In this document: positions 1-9,857 of the stretch, piece after piece
How positions within the stretch are numbered: position 1 is the stretch's first letter
Layout of the letters: each line of letters begins with the position of its first letter
From: Phycisphaerae bacterium
GTDB lineage: Bacteria > Planctomycetota > Phycisphaerae > UBA1845
Assembly: GCA_022072505.1 (NCBI GenBank)
Contig: JAJVHU010000037.1
Location: forward strand, 1 to 64,000
Length of the DNA: 64,000 nucleotides
Reading direction: 5' to 3'
Position numbers and translations under genes: made by a program
The notes under the pieces: model-generated
The model's database searches: none
What the model was told of the DNA's origin: nothing
Seen by the model: only the letters and a program-made list of their open reading frames with translations

Positions 1-198
1 AGGACGTTCTCCGAGTACGCCGCGAAAGCGAGCCGCCGAATCGTCTGGCACGAACGCTCCCGCCGCGGAACTGCAAGGAGTTTATCGGAAACCTCGCGGC
101 CGGTCAAGGAGAATCGGTCTGGATTCGAAGTGGTTGCCCTGGAGGTGGGTTGGGCCGAATCGTCCTTTTCGATTCCGCGGCGCACCACGAGACAAGCG

Positions 199-590
199 TT
201 CGCGCGGGCTGAAGCGCTGTTCATCACAACCGGGAGACGCGCCATCGGGCAACGAGGGTTCGCGCGGGCTGAAGCCGTGGGGAGGCGGGGGTTCGCGCGG
301 GCTGAAGCCGTGGGGAGGCGGAGGTTCGCGCGGGCTGAAGCCGTGGGGAGGCGGAGGTTCGCGCGGGCTGAAGCCGTGGGGAGGCGGAGGTTCGCGCGGG
401 CTGAAGCCGTGGGGAGGCGGAGGTTCGCGCGGGCTGAAGCCGTGGGGAGGCGGGGGTTCGCGCGGGCTGAAGCCGTGGGGAGGCGGGGGTTCGCGCGGGC
501 TGAAGCCGTGGGGAGGCGGAGGTTCGCGCGGGCTGAAGCCGTGGGGAGGCGGAGGTTCGCGCGGGCTGAAGCCCGCGGCTCGGGGGTGCG
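199..590. repeat. 33-bp tandem repeat array (unit ~ttcgcgcgggctgaagccgtggggaggcggagg), 10 regular copies plus a divergent upstream copy
   Basis: Read directly: 'ttcgcgcgggctgaag' recurs every 33 bp from 259 to 556; the last copy is a full palindrome cgcgggctgaagcccgcg. Confidence 0.95.
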
Positions 591-623
591 GGTTTGTTGA
601 GGGGCGGATAAGCTGGGCGGCGC

Positions 624-2330
624 ATGATTCAGCGGTGGCAGGCTTGGATGATCGGGGGCGCGGCGGCGGCGTTCATCGGGGCGTTTCTTCTGTGGCCGGT
701 GGCGACGACGGTGCAGGGCGGGCTGTTCCTGAACGGGGAGTTCAGCCTCGCGTATCTGCTGGCGGTTTTTCGGAATCCGGTTTACGTCGAAGGGCTCCTC
801 AACGCTTTCGTCATCGCGGTTTCGACGACGGTTCTGACCACGGTGATCGCCGTCCCGCTGTCGGTCATTTCGGTGCGGTGCAATTTTCCGCTCAAGGGAT
901 TGTTCTCGGCGGCGGTGCTGGTGCCGATGATCCTGCCGCCTTTCGTGGGGGCGATCGGGATGCGGCAGATCCTCGGTCCTTACGGAGTGCTGAACGCGGC
1001 GCTGATGAAGCTCGGGGTGCTGGAGGACGGCGCGTGGATCGACTGGATCGGCCAGAGCCGGTTGCTGGGCGTGATTCTGCTTGAGGCGCTGTATCTGTAT
1101 CCGATCCTGTATCTGAACGCGACGGCGGCGCTGGCGAACGTGGATCCGGCGATGGAGGAGGCCGCGGAGAACCTCGGCTGCACGGGTCTGCGGCGGTTCA
1201 TGCGAATCACGCTTCCGCTGATGATGCCGGGGCTTTTCGCGGGCGGGACGATCGTGTTCATCTGGAGTTTCACGGAGCTGGGGACGCCGCTGATGTTCGA
1301 CTTCACGCGCGTCACCAGCGTGCAGATCTTCGACGGGATCAAGGACATCGGGGCGGACAACCCGTTTCCGTATGCGCTGGTCATCGTCATGCTGGCGTTC
1401 TCGGTGCTGGCGTACGCGCTGGGAAAACGACTTTTCGGGCGGCAGAGCTACGCGATGATGGCGAAGGCGACGGCGGCGTCCGCGGTACGGGAGCTGCGCG
1501 GGTGGCGCGCGGCGCTGGCGATGACGCCTTTCGTGCTGGTCACGGGGCTGGCGATCCTGCCGCACATGGGCGTCGTCCTGACGAGCGTGAGCCGGGACTG
1601 GTACCGGACGGTGCTTCCCGCCGGCGTCACGCTCGGGCATTACACGACCGCGCTGGGACACTCGATGACCCTGCCGAGCATCGCCAACAGCCTGCACTAC
1701 GCGGGGCTGGCGATGATCGTGGACGTCTTCGTCGGCGTGGGCATCGCGTGGGTGGTGGTGCGGTCGAAGCTGCGATGGCGCGGGGCGCTGGACGCGCTGG
1801 CGATGCTGCCGCTGGCGGTGCCGGGGATGGTGGTGGCGTTCGGATATCTGACGCTGACCCAGGAGGGCGGGGGGCTTTCGTTTCTGGTGGGCGATCCGAA
1901 GAACCCGGATCCGATGCTCATTCTCGTGATTGCGTACGCCGTGCGGCGGCTGCCTTACGTGGTGCGTTCGACCGTCGCGGGGTTGCAGCAGACGTCGGTG
2001 GCGCTGGAGGAGGCCGCGGCAAATCTCGGATGTCCTCCGCTGCGGACGATCCGTCGGGTGACGCTGCCGCTGATCGCGGCGAACGTTCTGGCGGGGGCGC
2101 TGCTGACGTTCAGCTTCGCGATGCTGGAGGTGAGCGACTCGCTGATGCTTGCGCAGAAGACGGAGGACTACCCGATCACGAAAGCGATCTTCGTGCTGTT
2201 TCAACTGCTCGGCGAGGGAAAGTACGTCGCGTCTTCGCTCGGGGTCTGGGCGATGGCGTTCCTGACGATGACGATCCTCGCCGTGTCGTTGCTGCTGGGG
2301 CGGAAGATGGGGGCGATCTTCAGGGTGTGA
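624..2330 (+). CDS. ABC transporter permease, two fused BPD_transp_1 domains (iron/thiamine FbpB/ThiP-like)
   Basis: 568 aa hydrophobic protein with two EEAAxxLGC-type EAA loops (EEAAENLGCTGLRRF..., EEAAANLGCPPLRTI...). Confidence 0.9.
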   Translation: MIQRWQAWMIGGAAAAFIGAFLLWPVATTVQGGLFLNGEFSLAYLLAVFRNPVYVEGLLNAFVIAVSTTVLTTVIAVPLSVISVRCNFPLKGLFSAAVLVPMILPPFVGAIGMRQILGPYGVLNAALMKLGVLEDGAWIDWIGQSRLLGVILLEALYLYPILYLNATAALANVDPAMEEAAENLGCTGLRRFMRITLPLMMPGLFAGGTIVFIWSFTELGTPLMFDFTRVTSVQIFDGIKDIGADNPFPYALVIVMLAFSVLAYALGKRLFGRQSYAMMAKATAASAVRELRGWRAALAMTPFVLVTGLAILPHMGVVLTSVSRDWYRTVLPAGVTLGHYTTALGHSMTLPSIANSLHYAGLAMIVDVFVGVGIAWVVVRSKLRWRGALDALAMLPLAVPGMVVAFGYLTLTQEGGGLSFLVGDPKNPDPMLILVIAYAVRRLPYVVRSTVAGLQQTSVALEEAAANLGCPPLRTIRRVTLPLIAANVLAGALLTFSFAMLEVSDSLMLAQKTEDYPITKAIFVLFQLLGEGKYVASSLGVWAMAFLTMTILAVSLLLGRKMGAIFRV

Positions 2331-2343
2331 CGGTCCGCCGCGC

Positions 2344-2904
2344 ATGCTCCACGCCGTGCTCATCATGATTCCGGACAACGACCGGTCCTTGCCCGGTCGT
2401 GAGCGGATGCGCCGTCAGCGGGAGGCCGCGGCGAAAGCCCTGGATGAGTCTGCGAGGTTGTCCGGCTTGCCGATCCTCTCCTGGGATCGCGACGCCGCCG
2501 GGGTTCCGGTGTTCGAGCGCGGCGTGTGCTGGTCCCTGTCGCACAAAACGTCGGTCGCCGCCGGCGTGGTCGCGACGACGCCGGTCGGGATCGATGTGGA
2601 AGTCATCGAGCCGCGCAACCCGGCGTTGTGGGAATACGTCGCCTCGGCTCAGGAACAAACCCTCCTTACCGACGGGGACTGGCCGACGTTCTTCCGCCTC
2701 TGGACGGCAAAGGAAGCGGTGCTGAAGGCGAACCGTGTCGGGTTGTCAAAGCTGGATGTCTGTCGCCTGGTCGCCGCGCCGACGCCTTCCTGCGCCGCGC
2801 TGGCCTTTGAACAGTCGCCCTGGTCGGTCACGTTCCTCGCTTCTGAGCGGATTCTCACTGCCGTCGCGCACAAAGGCGCTGAGGTGGCGTGGCATCGGGC
2901 GTAG
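2344..2904 (+). CDS. 4'-phosphopantetheinyl transferase superfamily protein
   Basis: WSLSHK, GIDVEVIEPR and FFRLWTAKEAVLKA motifs of PPTases. Confidence 0.88.
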   Translation: MLHAVLIMIPDNDRSLPGRERMRRQREAAAKALDESARLSGLPILSWDRDAAGVPVFERGVCWSLSHKTSVAAGVVATTPVGIDVEVIEPRNPALWEYVASAQEQTLLTDGDWPTFFRLWTAKEAVLKANRVGLSKLDVCRLVAAPTPSCAALAFEQSPWSVTFLASERILTAVAHKGAEVAWHRA

Positions 2905-3378
2905 GTTAGGAAGTCGCCCCCCTCGCCGGATGTGACCAGATTCGCAGCGGACGGCGAAATGCGAGCCTGCCCACGGACGGACCTCCGCGACGGGCGAACT
3001 CACGGTTGAAACGCCCCGAAATCCTCGAGGAACGTCGTCTTTCCGAGATCGCATCGCCTTCGGCACGGCAATTGCCCGAATACGCGCAACCCCCTTGTCC
3101 TGGGGTCCGCCGACGTTTCGTCGCCAGAGCGGGAACTGGTGCGGTGGCGACGACGAAGGCGGAAAGCAGAAGGAAAAGGGGACGTGGGCCGACGGGACAT
3201 TACGCACTCTCGACTTACCACCGGGCAAGGTCGCACGGCGCAATCAACAGGATCGTCGAACGCGCCGAAGCTCGAACCCAATCAGCTCATTTCAAAACGA
3301 AACCGGGGCGAGCCCGTTTCTTTTCCTGTCGGTGGCGTCTTGCAATGCACCCGACGGATACAGGCAAGGAGCAGAAGG

Positions 3379-5001
3379 ATGAACGTCGGATCAAACTTGA
3401 AGCTGGTTTATGTGTTGGGGGCGGGATTGTTGCTTGCAGGTCCGCGCGCGGACGCCGCGGTTCCGCAGGAGTGGACGCGACGCCTGCCTTCGGGCAGCAC
3501 GATGTATTCAGGCCTGACGGGGATGATCGTGGATGCGGCGGGCAACTCCTTCGTCGTGGGCAACGCAGGCTCGTCGGGCAACGTCGACATCCTCGCGGCC
3601 AGGTACGCCGCGGACGGAACGCTGGTGTGGTCGCAAACCTGGGACGGCGTGGAGCGCTGGCATGACACGGTCAGCGACGTGGCCCTCGGACCGGACGGCA
3701 GCGTCTACGCGGTCGGCTCGACGCCGGACCGGAATCGTTACGCGGACCTGCTCGTGCTCAAGTTCAACGCCGCGGACGGCGCGCTGATCTGGTCGAGGAC
3801 GTTCAGCGGCGGTCCCGGCATCTCGGATGCGGCGCTGGTCGTCACGACCGACGCCGAAGGCAACGTCTACGCCGGCGGTCACACCGTCGGCGACGGCGCC
3901 GACTGCCTCATCGTCAAGTTTGACGCTGACGGCGTCTTTCAGTGGTCGCAGACCTGGGACGGGCCGGCCTCCGCGCCGTATTCGCAGGAGGCCGTGCGCG
4001 ACCTGCTCATCGCGCCTGACGGCAATCTCGTCATGCTCACGGACGGCGTGATGGCGACGCTGCACCCCGACTACGTGGTCATCAAGTACGACGCCGCCGA
4101 CGGCGGCATGATCTGGTCGCGCAACTGGGGCGTCAGCGGCGGCGACTATCCCGTGGACATGGAGATCGACGCCGCAGGGGACCTCTACGTCACCGGCGAC
4201 GCGCTGAACAACGGAAGCGTCGAATACGGAACGATCAAGCTCCGCGGCGACGACGGCGCGCTGATGTGGGGGGAGTACGACGCCGCGGGGTTCCGCGAGG
4301 CCGCCTACGCCCTGGCGCTCGACGACGACGGGGGCGTGTACGTCACCGGCTGGAGCGACCCGCACGGCGACCAGAGCAAGTTCATGCACAACATCTTCAC
4401 GGTGAAGCGAGACGCGGCGACCGGCGCGCTGTTGTGGACGCATGAATACGGCGAGGCATGCCTGTGGTGTTACGACGCGGGCGGCGACCTCGTGATCGAC
4501 GACAGCGGGCACGTCTTCGTCGGCGGCGTAACAAGCTCTCCTCCGTATTCCTCCGACCAGATCCTTCTCGTGCTGGACGCCGGCACGGGTGTCGAGCTGG
4601 ACCGCGGCATCGTCTTCACGACGGGAAGCGAGTCCGCCGGCGTAAGCTTCGCCCGTCTCGACCGCGCGCAGAACCTCTACCTCGGCGGAAGCATCACCAA
4701 CTACGACACCGGCGCGGTGGACGTTCATGTGGTCAAGTACGCCTCGATGAGCGACGGCGTGGATTGCGCTGCGGTCCGCAAGCTCACCGCGAAGTGCCGC
4801 GATGGCAAGTTCACCGCGAAGGTCGTGTCCTCGCTGCCCGAAGGCACGGAGCTGACGCTGGCGCGCAACGGCGGCGACGAGAAGACGGTCACGATCAACG
4901 CCCGCGGCAAGGGCAAGGCGAAGTGGAACGGGCAATCCGGATCGCAACAGATCGTCATCGTGGAGTGTCCGACGGTCACCGCCGGCGCAGAGTGCGGATG
5001 A
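3379..5001 (+). CDS. Secreted SBBP/delta-60-like beta-propeller protein with C-terminal four-Cys module (copy 1, ~4762-4998)
   Basis: ATG after aaggagcagaagg; signal peptide MNVGSNLKLVYVLGAGLLLAGPRADA; repeated 'GNVYAGG..', 'GDLYVTG..' propeller repeats; C-term DCAAVRKLTAKCRDGKFTAKVVSSLPEGTELTLARNGGDEKTVTINARGKGKAKW. Confidence 0.85.
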   Translation: MNVGSNLKLVYVLGAGLLLAGPRADAAVPQEWTRRLPSGSTMYSGLTGMIVDAAGNSFVVGNAGSSGNVDILAARYAADGTLVWSQTWDGVERWHDTVSDVALGPDGSVYAVGSTPDRNRYADLLVLKFNAADGALIWSRTFSGGPGISDAALVVTTDAEGNVYAGGHTVGDGADCLIVKFDADGVFQWSQTWDGPASAPYSQEAVRDLLIAPDGNLVMLTDGVMATLHPDYVVIKYDAADGGMIWSRNWGVSGGDYPVDMEIDAAGDLYVTGDALNNGSVEYGTIKLRGDDGALMWGEYDAAGFREAAYALALDDDGGVYVTGWSDPHGDQSKFMHNIFTVKRDAATGALLWTHEYGEACLWCYDAGGDLVIDDSGHVFVGGVTSSPPYSSDQILLVLDAGTGVELDRGIVFTTGSESAGVSFARLDRAQNLYLGGSITNYDTGAVDVHVVKYASMSDGVDCAAVRKLTAKCRDGKFTAKVVSSLPEGTELTLARNGGDEKTVTINARGKGKAKWNGQSGSQQIVIVECPTVTAGAECG

Positions 5002-5128
5002 GGAACAACGCGCGGACGCGGCGATGCGTCGGTGCATCGTTCGGTCCGCCGGAGTCGAGGCCTGCGGCAAGCGGTCGTCGGGCATCGAGGGGCAGCCTGG
5101 CAGCCTGATTGAAAAGGGGGACGAGATC

Positions 5129-6529
5129 ATGAGAAAAAAACAATACGCCTTGATCGGGTCGATCGGAGTTCTTCTATCGAGCGTCGCCGGCGCGGCGCCG
5201 CCCTGCGGGGAGTGGACGATCCACCCGACGCAGGATCCCGGCTCGGAGACCAACCTTCTCGTCGACGTCGCGTTCCGCACGCCTGCGGACGGACTGACGG
5301 TCGGCAACTGGACCGGCGACGGGTTGTCGCGCGTTCCGATGGCGCAGCGGTGGGACGGCGCCGACTGGAGCATCGTCGCGCTGCCGGATTTTTCATCGTT
5401 CGGCACGCAGCCGGCCGTCGAGGGCGTCGGCCGGGTCGGCGACAGCCTGTGGATCGCGGGCTACGTCACGACGGGGTATCCGACGAACAACCTGCCGGTG
5501 ATGGCCCGTTGGCGCGACGGATCGTGGGACCGGGTCTCGACGGCCACGCTGCGCAAGCAGAACACCTATCCCTTCGCCGATCGCGGCGGATTCGGATGGG
5601 ATGTCGCGGGCGTCTCGGACGACGACTTGTGGGTTGTGGGAACGGCCGTCGGATACGGTGACGGGCAGACCTCATCCGTTGCCCTCGCCCTGCATTACGA
5701 CGGATCCGGCTGGGAGGACGTCGAAGTCCCTTATGTGGGCAATCGGTCCAACCGGTTTTACGCCCTCTCCGTCAGCGCCTCGGACAATGTCTGGGCCGTG
5801 GGGGAGTGGCGCAACATCGGCGGACCCTTTCAGGCCTACATCGGGCGGTGGGACGGATCCCGGTGGGAAATCATTCCGAATCCCGGCGAAGGTCCGTGGA
5901 CCGGCGATGCCGAGGCGGTCATGGCGTTCGCCCCCGACGATGTCTGGGTCAGCGGTTTCTTCAACAACAGCGCCGACACGTTGATCCACTGGGACGGTTC
6001 GGACTGGACCGTGGTGGATTCCGGCGCGCCGGGCGTCTTCGCCGCGTTCGCGGCCACCGGACCGGACGACCTCTGGGCTTCCTCGCCGATGGATGCGACG
6101 TTCTACCACTACGACGGCGTGCAGTGGTCCCCTGCCGGCGGACTGCCGATCCCGGATTCGCAATACATCCTGCGCGGCTGGGGGATGGACGCCCTCGGAA
6201 CGTGCAGCGTCTGGTCGGTCGGCGGGTGGTCGGACGGCGTCGTGCAGTACGCGCTGGCGGAGCAACTGTCGGGCGGGGGCGCCGTGGACTGCGGCGCGGT
6301 CCGCAAGTTCAACGCGAAATGCCGCGATGGGAAGCTGACGGCCAAGGTTGTCTCATCTCTTGCGGAAGGCACGGAGCTGACGCTTGCGCGCAACGGCGGC
6401 GACCCGAAGACGGTGACGATCAACGCCCGCGGCAAGGGCAAGGCGAAGTGGAACGGGCAGTCGGGGGCACAGGACGTCTGCGTCGTTGAATGTCCGGAAA
6501 CACCCTGTGCGACAGCGGATTGCGGGTAG
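5129..6529 (+). CDS. Secreted propeller-like protein with C-terminal four-Cys module (copy 2, ~6287-6526)
   Basis: Signal peptide MRKKQYALIGSIGVLLSSVAGA; repeated 'DDLWVVG', 'DNVWAVG', 'DDVWVSG' blocks; shared C-terminal module. Confidence 0.85.
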   Translation: MRKKQYALIGSIGVLLSSVAGAAPPCGEWTIHPTQDPGSETNLLVDVAFRTPADGLTVGNWTGDGLSRVPMAQRWDGADWSIVALPDFSSFGTQPAVEGVGRVGDSLWIAGYVTTGYPTNNLPVMARWRDGSWDRVSTATLRKQNTYPFADRGGFGWDVAGVSDDDLWVVGTAVGYGDGQTSSVALALHYDGSGWEDVEVPYVGNRSNRFYALSVSASDNVWAVGEWRNIGGPFQAYIGRWDGSRWEIIPNPGEGPWTGDAEAVMAFAPDDVWVSGFFNNSADTLIHWDGSDWTVVDSGAPGVFAAFAATGPDDLWASSPMDATFYHYDGVQWSPAGGLPIPDSQYILRGWGMDALGTCSVWSVGGWSDGVVQYALAEQLSGGGAVDCGAVRKFNAKCRDGKLTAKVVSSLAEGTELTLARNGGDPKTVTINARGKGKAKWNGQSGAQDVCVVECPETPCATADCG

Positions 6530-6588
6530 GAGCCGCAACTCCTGGCGCCTGGACACGGCATGAATCGGATGGGGAAAGGAGACAAGTC

Positions 6589-8460
6589 ATGAGATGGATA
6601 TGGGCAACCCTGGCGATCACAGCGCTCATCGGTCGGGCCGCAAGCGCCCAAGTGATTACGGTGACCACGTCCGCGGACGTGGTCGATTTCCAAGGCGCTC
6701 AGCAGGTCGGCGATCTGCCCGGACCCGATGGCAAGGTCTCTCTGGCTGAGGCGGGGTTGGCCTCCGACAACACGCCCGGCGTTCAGACGATCGGTTTCGC
6801 CGTCCCGCAGGGCGAGTGGGAATACCAGTGGTTGTTTCCGGGTCGTGTCGTATTGCGCCCGTTTCTTGGGTTTCGCGTCTTTGACACGGCCGTCCTGGAC
6901 GCGACCACGCAGACGGAATTCACCGGAGACACGTATTCCGATGGAGGGGAAGTCGTCATCTGGGCGGAGACCTACCTGATCGACAACATCGGGGGCGAGA
7001 TGCGCGGTTTCGACAACACGAGCATCAACCTCAGCGGCGGAACGGGCAACATCATTCAATCGAACAGCGCCAGCAACATCACCGTCTATGATTCGTCCTT
7101 CAACCTCATCGGCGGCACGCATCCGGGAGAGGGGAACACCGGAGGCACGATCAAAATCGACCGCGCCTCGCATAATGTCGTTGTGGGCAACACCTTCAGC
7201 CGCGTGCGGATTCTCGGGTGGTTGGGGGGCGGTCAGCCCGCGGTCGGGAACCGCGTCGGCGGGTCTTCGCCCGATGAGCGGAACTACATCACCGGTTACG
7301 GAACCTTCAACGGAGAGGGCTGCCCGGGCGGAACGACCGTCCAGATCTTCGACAGTCTGGACACGATCATCGAGGGCAACTGGATCGGCACAACCCCCGA
7401 CGGAATGCGTCAGGGGAACAACGCCTCGGTCGTCGGCGTCGGGTTTGAGGGCGAGAACCACGGGGCGATGATCCTGAACAACCGCATCGCCGGAATCCTC
7501 GCCCGAGGATACGACCACTGCCGCAACTATGTCGCCGGTTATGCGATCGCCCTCTACGGCGCCGGGGGGGATTTCGTGATTCAGGGCAACAGCATCGGAT
7601 TGAACGCCCTCGGCGAGCCGGTGCTCGGCAGCGTCACCGGCATTGCGAGCTTTGATTATTACCTCGGTCCGGTCCGGGACATTCTCATCGGCGGACCCGG
7701 CCCCGGCGAAGGCAATGAGATCGCCGGCCACCTCGCCAGCGGCATTGAGATCGTCAACCCCCTGGCGGGAATCCGCATCTCCGGCAACTCACTTCATCAC
7801 AACAGCAGTCTGGGGATAGACCTTGTTCCCGCGAGCTTCGAGCGCGGCGTCACCCCGAACGACCCCATGGACGGTGATTCCGGAGGAAACGGGCTGCAGA
7901 ACTTTCCCGTCCTGAGCGAAGCCGTCCGCCGAGAATCCTCCGTGCGCGTGATCGGCGCGTTCAACAGTCGGTCCGAACGCTCGTACACGCTCGAGTTTTT
8001 TGCCGGCGCGGAATGCGACGCGACCGGCTACGGGGAAGGCGACCGGTTCCTGGGGGCGGTTCAGGTCGTCACGGATGTCGCGGGCGATGCTTTGTTCGAC
8101 GCCGTCGTCCCCGGCGACGTCGTAGTCGGCGAATTCCTGACGGCGACGGCCACGGACAACGCGAGCGGAGAGACGTCGGAATTCTCCGCATGTATTGAAA
8201 TCGCCGGCAGCGCCATCGATTGCGGCGCGATCCGGAAGTTCACCGCGAAATGCCGCGACGGGACGCTGACGGCGAAGGTCGTGTCCTCCCTGCCGGAAGG
8301 CACGGAGCTGACGCTTGCGCGCAACGGCGGCGACCCGAAGACGGTGACGATCAACGCCCGCGGCAAGGGCAAGGCGAAGTGGAACGGGCAGTCGGGCGCG
8401 CAGGCGCTTCGCATCGAGGAGTGCCCCGAGGTTCCCGAAGCATCAACGACCTGTCCGTAG
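6589..8460 (+). CDS. Secreted right-handed beta-helix-like protein with C-terminal four-Cys module (copy 3, ~8218-8457)
   Basis: Signal peptide MRWIWATLAITALIGRAASA; CSLREA-like N-terminus (ITVTTSADVVD...VSLAEA); beta-helix-type repeats (NIIQSNS, VVVGNTFS, IEGNWIGT); shared C-terminal module. Confidence 0.83.
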   Translation: MRWIWATLAITALIGRAASAQVITVTTSADVVDFQGAQQVGDLPGPDGKVSLAEAGLASDNTPGVQTIGFAVPQGEWEYQWLFPGRVVLRPFLGFRVFDTAVLDATTQTEFTGDTYSDGGEVVIWAETYLIDNIGGEMRGFDNTSINLSGGTGNIIQSNSASNITVYDSSFNLIGGTHPGEGNTGGTIKIDRASHNVVVGNTFSRVRILGWLGGGQPAVGNRVGGSSPDERNYITGYGTFNGEGCPGGTTVQIFDSLDTIIEGNWIGTTPDGMRQGNNASVVGVGFEGENHGAMILNNRIAGILARGYDHCRNYVAGYAIALYGAGGDFVIQGNSIGLNALGEPVLGSVTGIASFDYYLGPVRDILIGGPGPGEGNEIAGHLASGIEIVNPLAGIRISGNSLHHNSSLGIDLVPASFERGVTPNDPMDGDSGGNGLQNFPVLSEAVRRESSVRVIGAFNSRSERSYTLEFFAGAECDATGYGEGDRFLGAVQVVTDVAGDALFDAVVPGDVVVGEFLTATATDNASGETSEFSACIEIAGSAIDCGAIRKFTAKCRDGTLTAKVVSSLPEGTELTLARNGGDPKTVTINARGKGKAKWNGQSGAQALRIEECPEVPEASTTCP

Positions 8461-8528
8461 AGGGCAGGCCAGGGCATAACCGGAACGCGGCGTCGCCCGT
8501 AACGGCGGCGTTGCAAGGAGGACTGGGC

Positions 8529-9776
8529 ATGAGCATTCGAATCAAACTGATCGGCGTTGTGCTTTGCATCGCGGCTCGGGCGGGAGCCGATGTTCCCACG
8601 TATCGGGTCGACTACCTGGGCGACGGTTGGACGGGAACGGGGATCAATCGCCACGGCGACGTGTGCGGGAGCATGTCGCCGGACGGCACGGCGCTGCTGG
8701 CGGGAGTCTCGAAGGGAGGAGCGCCCTTTGAGTTCCTTCCGCTGCCCGAAGGCATGCAGAGTTCCCGGGCGCATGATATCAATGATGAGGGCGTCATCGT
8801 CGGAGCGGTCTGCCCGGACCAGTACGTGATTACCGCGCCGACGGCGGCCGTCTGGCGGCCGACCCCGGAGGGATACGAGGTCGAGGTTCTCGAACCGCTG
8901 CCGGGCGATCCCTTCTGCGCCGCTTACGCCGTCAACAACGTCGGAGACCTCATCGGCGCCTCGGGGTTCTGGGGCTGGAACCTGTCCACCGGCGTGCAGT
9001 TCACCGGCGAGGGCACGGTGCGGCTGCCGGAGGGAATGCTCAGCGGAGACATCAATGACGAGCGGATGATCATCTCCAACAATCGCCTGCTCGATCTGGA
9101 CACGGGTGAACTGACGGTCTACGACCTGCCCGAGGGCAACTGGCAGGGCTTTGTCGCCGCGGCGCTGAACAACAACAACGACTTCTGCGGATACCTCCTC
9201 GGGTATTCCGGTTGCAGCACGTTTCCGATGCGCTATCGCCAGGGCGTCGGCTGGGAATTCCTCGGCGGATGTGCAACCACCACCAGCGCGACCGCGATCA
9301 ACGACCGCGGCGACGCCCTGAGTTATTACTACTACACCGCATCAGGTGTGACCTTTGTACCGGAGGGCTACTTCGGGCTGGGCGAACTGATCGACGGATC
9401 GCAGGGCGAATACTACGTCCAGTGGGGCGGCGCCAACGGCATCAACAACAACCGCCAGATCGTCGCCGCGGCGCGCAACGGCTTCAACGGTCCGATCGGG
9501 GCGATCCTCATGAGCCCGATCAACGCCGGTCCGGACTGCGGCGCGGTCCGCAAGTTCACCGCGAAATGCCGCGACGGGAAGCTGACGGCGAAGGTCGTGT
9601 CCTCGCTGCCGGAAGGCACGGAGCTGACGCTTACGCGCAACGGCGGCGATGAGCAGACGGTGACGATCAACGCCCGAGGCAAGGGCAAGGCGAAGTGGAC
9701 GGGGCAGACGGGCGCCCAGCAGGTTTGCATCGAGGAGTGTCCGGAGTCGCCCTGCACATCGGCGGACTGTTCATGA
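8529..9776 (+). CDS. Secreted HAF-repeat-like protein with C-terminal four-Cys module (copy 4, ~9534-9773)
   Basis: RBS aaggagg before ATG; signal peptide; HAF-like motifs (GINRHGDVCG, DINDEGVIVG, AVNNVGDLIG, GINNNRQIV); shared C-terminal module. Confidence 0.83.
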   Translation: MSIRIKLIGVVLCIAARAGADVPTYRVDYLGDGWTGTGINRHGDVCGSMSPDGTALLAGVSKGGAPFEFLPLPEGMQSSRAHDINDEGVIVGAVCPDQYVITAPTAAVWRPTPEGYEVEVLEPLPGDPFCAAYAVNNVGDLIGASGFWGWNLSTGVQFTGEGTVRLPEGMLSGDINDERMIISNNRLLDLDTGELTVYDLPEGNWQGFVAAALNNNNDFCGYLLGYSGCSTFPMRYRQGVGWEFLGGCATTTSATAINDRGDALSYYYYTASGVTFVPEGYFGLGELIDGSQGEYYVQWGGANGINNNRQIVAAARNGFNGPIGAILMSPINAGPDCGAVRKFTAKCRDGKLTAKVVSSLPEGTELTLTRNGGDEQTVTINARGKGKAKWTGQTGAQQVCIEECPESPCTSADCS

Positions 9777-9857
9777 CGAAGTCGAAGGGCGCTGACGGAA
9801 CTGGAAGCGGCGGAACGGATGGATCGCGATCAAGACATTCAATCGGAGATAAACGCA

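Noticed and set aside
1-130. Possible truncated gene at the left edge
   Set aside because: No frame gave a recognisable protein in so short a stretch.
3508-5406. 632-aa minus-strand ORF
   Set aside because: Antisense shadow of the module-bearing secreted proteins; no domain or leader.
6109-7731. 540-aa minus-strand ORF
   Set aside because: Antisense to two signal-peptide-bearing genes with clear RBS and conserved modules.
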